From the NCBI RefSeq assembly GCF_001051995.2, contig NZ_CP014646.1, positions 2,542,001 to 2,606,000 on the forward strand: DNA of 64,000 bases, written 5' to 3'. The DNA is from Thauera humireducens. GTDB taxonomy: Bacteria; Pseudomonadota; Gammaproteobacteria; Burkholderiales; Rhodocyclaceae. How positions within the stretch are numbered: the stretch's first letter is position 1; every line of letters starts with the position of its first letter. Position numbers and translations under genes: made by a program. Below the pieces are notes generated by a model. The model ran no database searches. It had not been told where the DNA came from and saw only the letters and a list, made by a program, of their open reading frames with translations. Below are positions 63,484-64,000 of this stretch, piece after piece.

Positions 63484-64000
63484 TCAGGCGATGCCGATCT
63501 GGCGCAGGGCCTCGGCGAGCAGGGGCGCGACGCTGACAGCATTGCTCGGGTGCGCGATGCAGTCGGTGCTCCACACCTGGCCGACGCCGGCCGCCTCCAA
63601 CTGCGCGAGGGCATCTCCGGCGAAGAGCGCATGAGTCACGGCGACATCGACCGAAGCCGCCCCCGCCGCCCGCAGCAGGCGGGTTGCACCGGCAAGCGTG
63701 TGACCGGAGCTGACCACGTCGTCGAGCAGCACCACCGCTCGGCCCGACACGTCCAGCCCCTCGGGCAACAGGATGTCCACATCGCGGTCACCGTGGCGAA
63801 CCTTGGTGCACACCGCATGCGCGAAGCCATGGCGTGCGGCCGCGGCGGCGACCCATTGTGCAGACTCGGCGTCCGGCCCGAGCAGCACGGCACCGGGGCG
63901 CACCTGCGCCACGATGTCCGCCAGCAGCGGCGCACCCGACAGGGCAATGGCGTGCGGCACGGGCACGGCCTCGGCCAGCGTATTCACGCGATGCAGGTGC
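63484..64000 (-). CDS. Ribose-phosphate pyrophosphokinase-like protein (partial at window edge)
   Basis: The frame stays open to position 64000, so only the C-terminal about 170 residues are seen; a GTG at 63987 exists but the upstream codons continue the family sequence (HRVNTLAEAVPVPHAIAL). Type I phosphoribosyltransferase fold with PRPP loop VVLLDDVVSSGHTL and SAQWVAAAAARHGFAHAVCTKVRHGDRDVDI. Probably a Prs-like PRPP synthetase paralogue. Confidence 0.78.
   Translation of the reverse strand, partial: HLHRVNTLAEAVPVPHAIALSGAPLLADIVAQVRPGAVLLGPDAESAQWVAAAAARHGFAHAVCTKVRHGDRDVDILLPEGLDVSGRAVVLLDDVVSSGHTLAGATRLLRAAGAASVDVAVTHALFAGDALAQLEAAGVGQVWSTDCIAHPSNAVSVAPLLAEALRQIGIA

Overview
The window is high-GC, densely coded DNA from a betaproteobacterium, most likely a facultatively anaerobic denitrifier of the Rhodocyclales (Thauera/Azoarcus type). 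The protein content suggests this: NnrS, a di-heme cytochrome c peroxidase, FNR-type operators, a PEP-CTERM protein, malonyl-CoA decarboxylase and the zapA-6S RNA pair. The genus is inferred from gene content only. No phage, transposon, CRISPR array, rRNA or tRNA was seen.

Positions 1-8 kb form a cell-surface locus. It holds a type I secretion adaptor, an overlapping orphan LuxR-type regulator, a 1079-residue LapA-like adhesin with two arrays of 16-residue Thr-rich repeats, a glycosyltransferase, a small conserved protein and, convergently, a PEP-CTERM exported protein. Positions 8.4-15 kb form a zinc locus. The ZrgA/ABC/DUF3299 operon (minus strand) and the zur-hisRich-znuC-znuB-znuA operon (plus strand) diverge from one Zur-box-like dyad. 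Positions 15-24.7 kb are mostly housekeeping: TauE exporter, 6S RNA, zapA and a small coiled-coil partner, ilvD, yceH, lgt, malonyl-CoA decarboxylase and a membrane PAS/GGDEF/EAL protein.

Positions 24.7-30 kb hold heme and iron handling (hemP, bfd, bfr, tonB-exbB-exbD), a Fur-superfamily regulator of Irr/PerR type and a cytochrome c peroxidase. A MacA-MacB-OM lipoprotein efflux operon follows (29.7-34.5 kb). Next is an iron operon (34.9-40.5 kb) with a siderophore receptor, a DUF1513 protein, an FMN alpha-hydroxy-acid oxidase and a PiuC-type hydroxylase. On the minus strand (46.6-40.5 kb) a TonB-dependent receptor, a NitT/TauT-type ABC importer and NnrS form one tight gene string. Around 46.7-50.5 kb, a Fur-boxed operon encodes a cysteine-free ribosomal protein S4 paralogue, two unknown proteins and a 20-residue Cys/Lys-rich micropeptide; it diverges from feoB-feoA.

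Positions 50.5-64 kb hold a two-component pair, an acyl-CoA synthetase followed by an NCS2-like permease, azlCD, a GDT1/TMEM165-type exporter behind a yybP-ykoY (Mn) riboswitch, an RND pump, a cyclase-FHA signalling protein and, cut by the window edge, a PRPP-synthetase-like protein.

The unifying theme is metal homeostasis (Zn, Fe, heme, Mn) joined to anaerobic/NO physiology. Three promoters (cytochrome c peroxidase, the receptor-ABC-nnrS string and feoB) share one visible layout: an FNR-like box 21-22 bp upstream of a -10 element, plus a Fur-family operator over or just after the -10.
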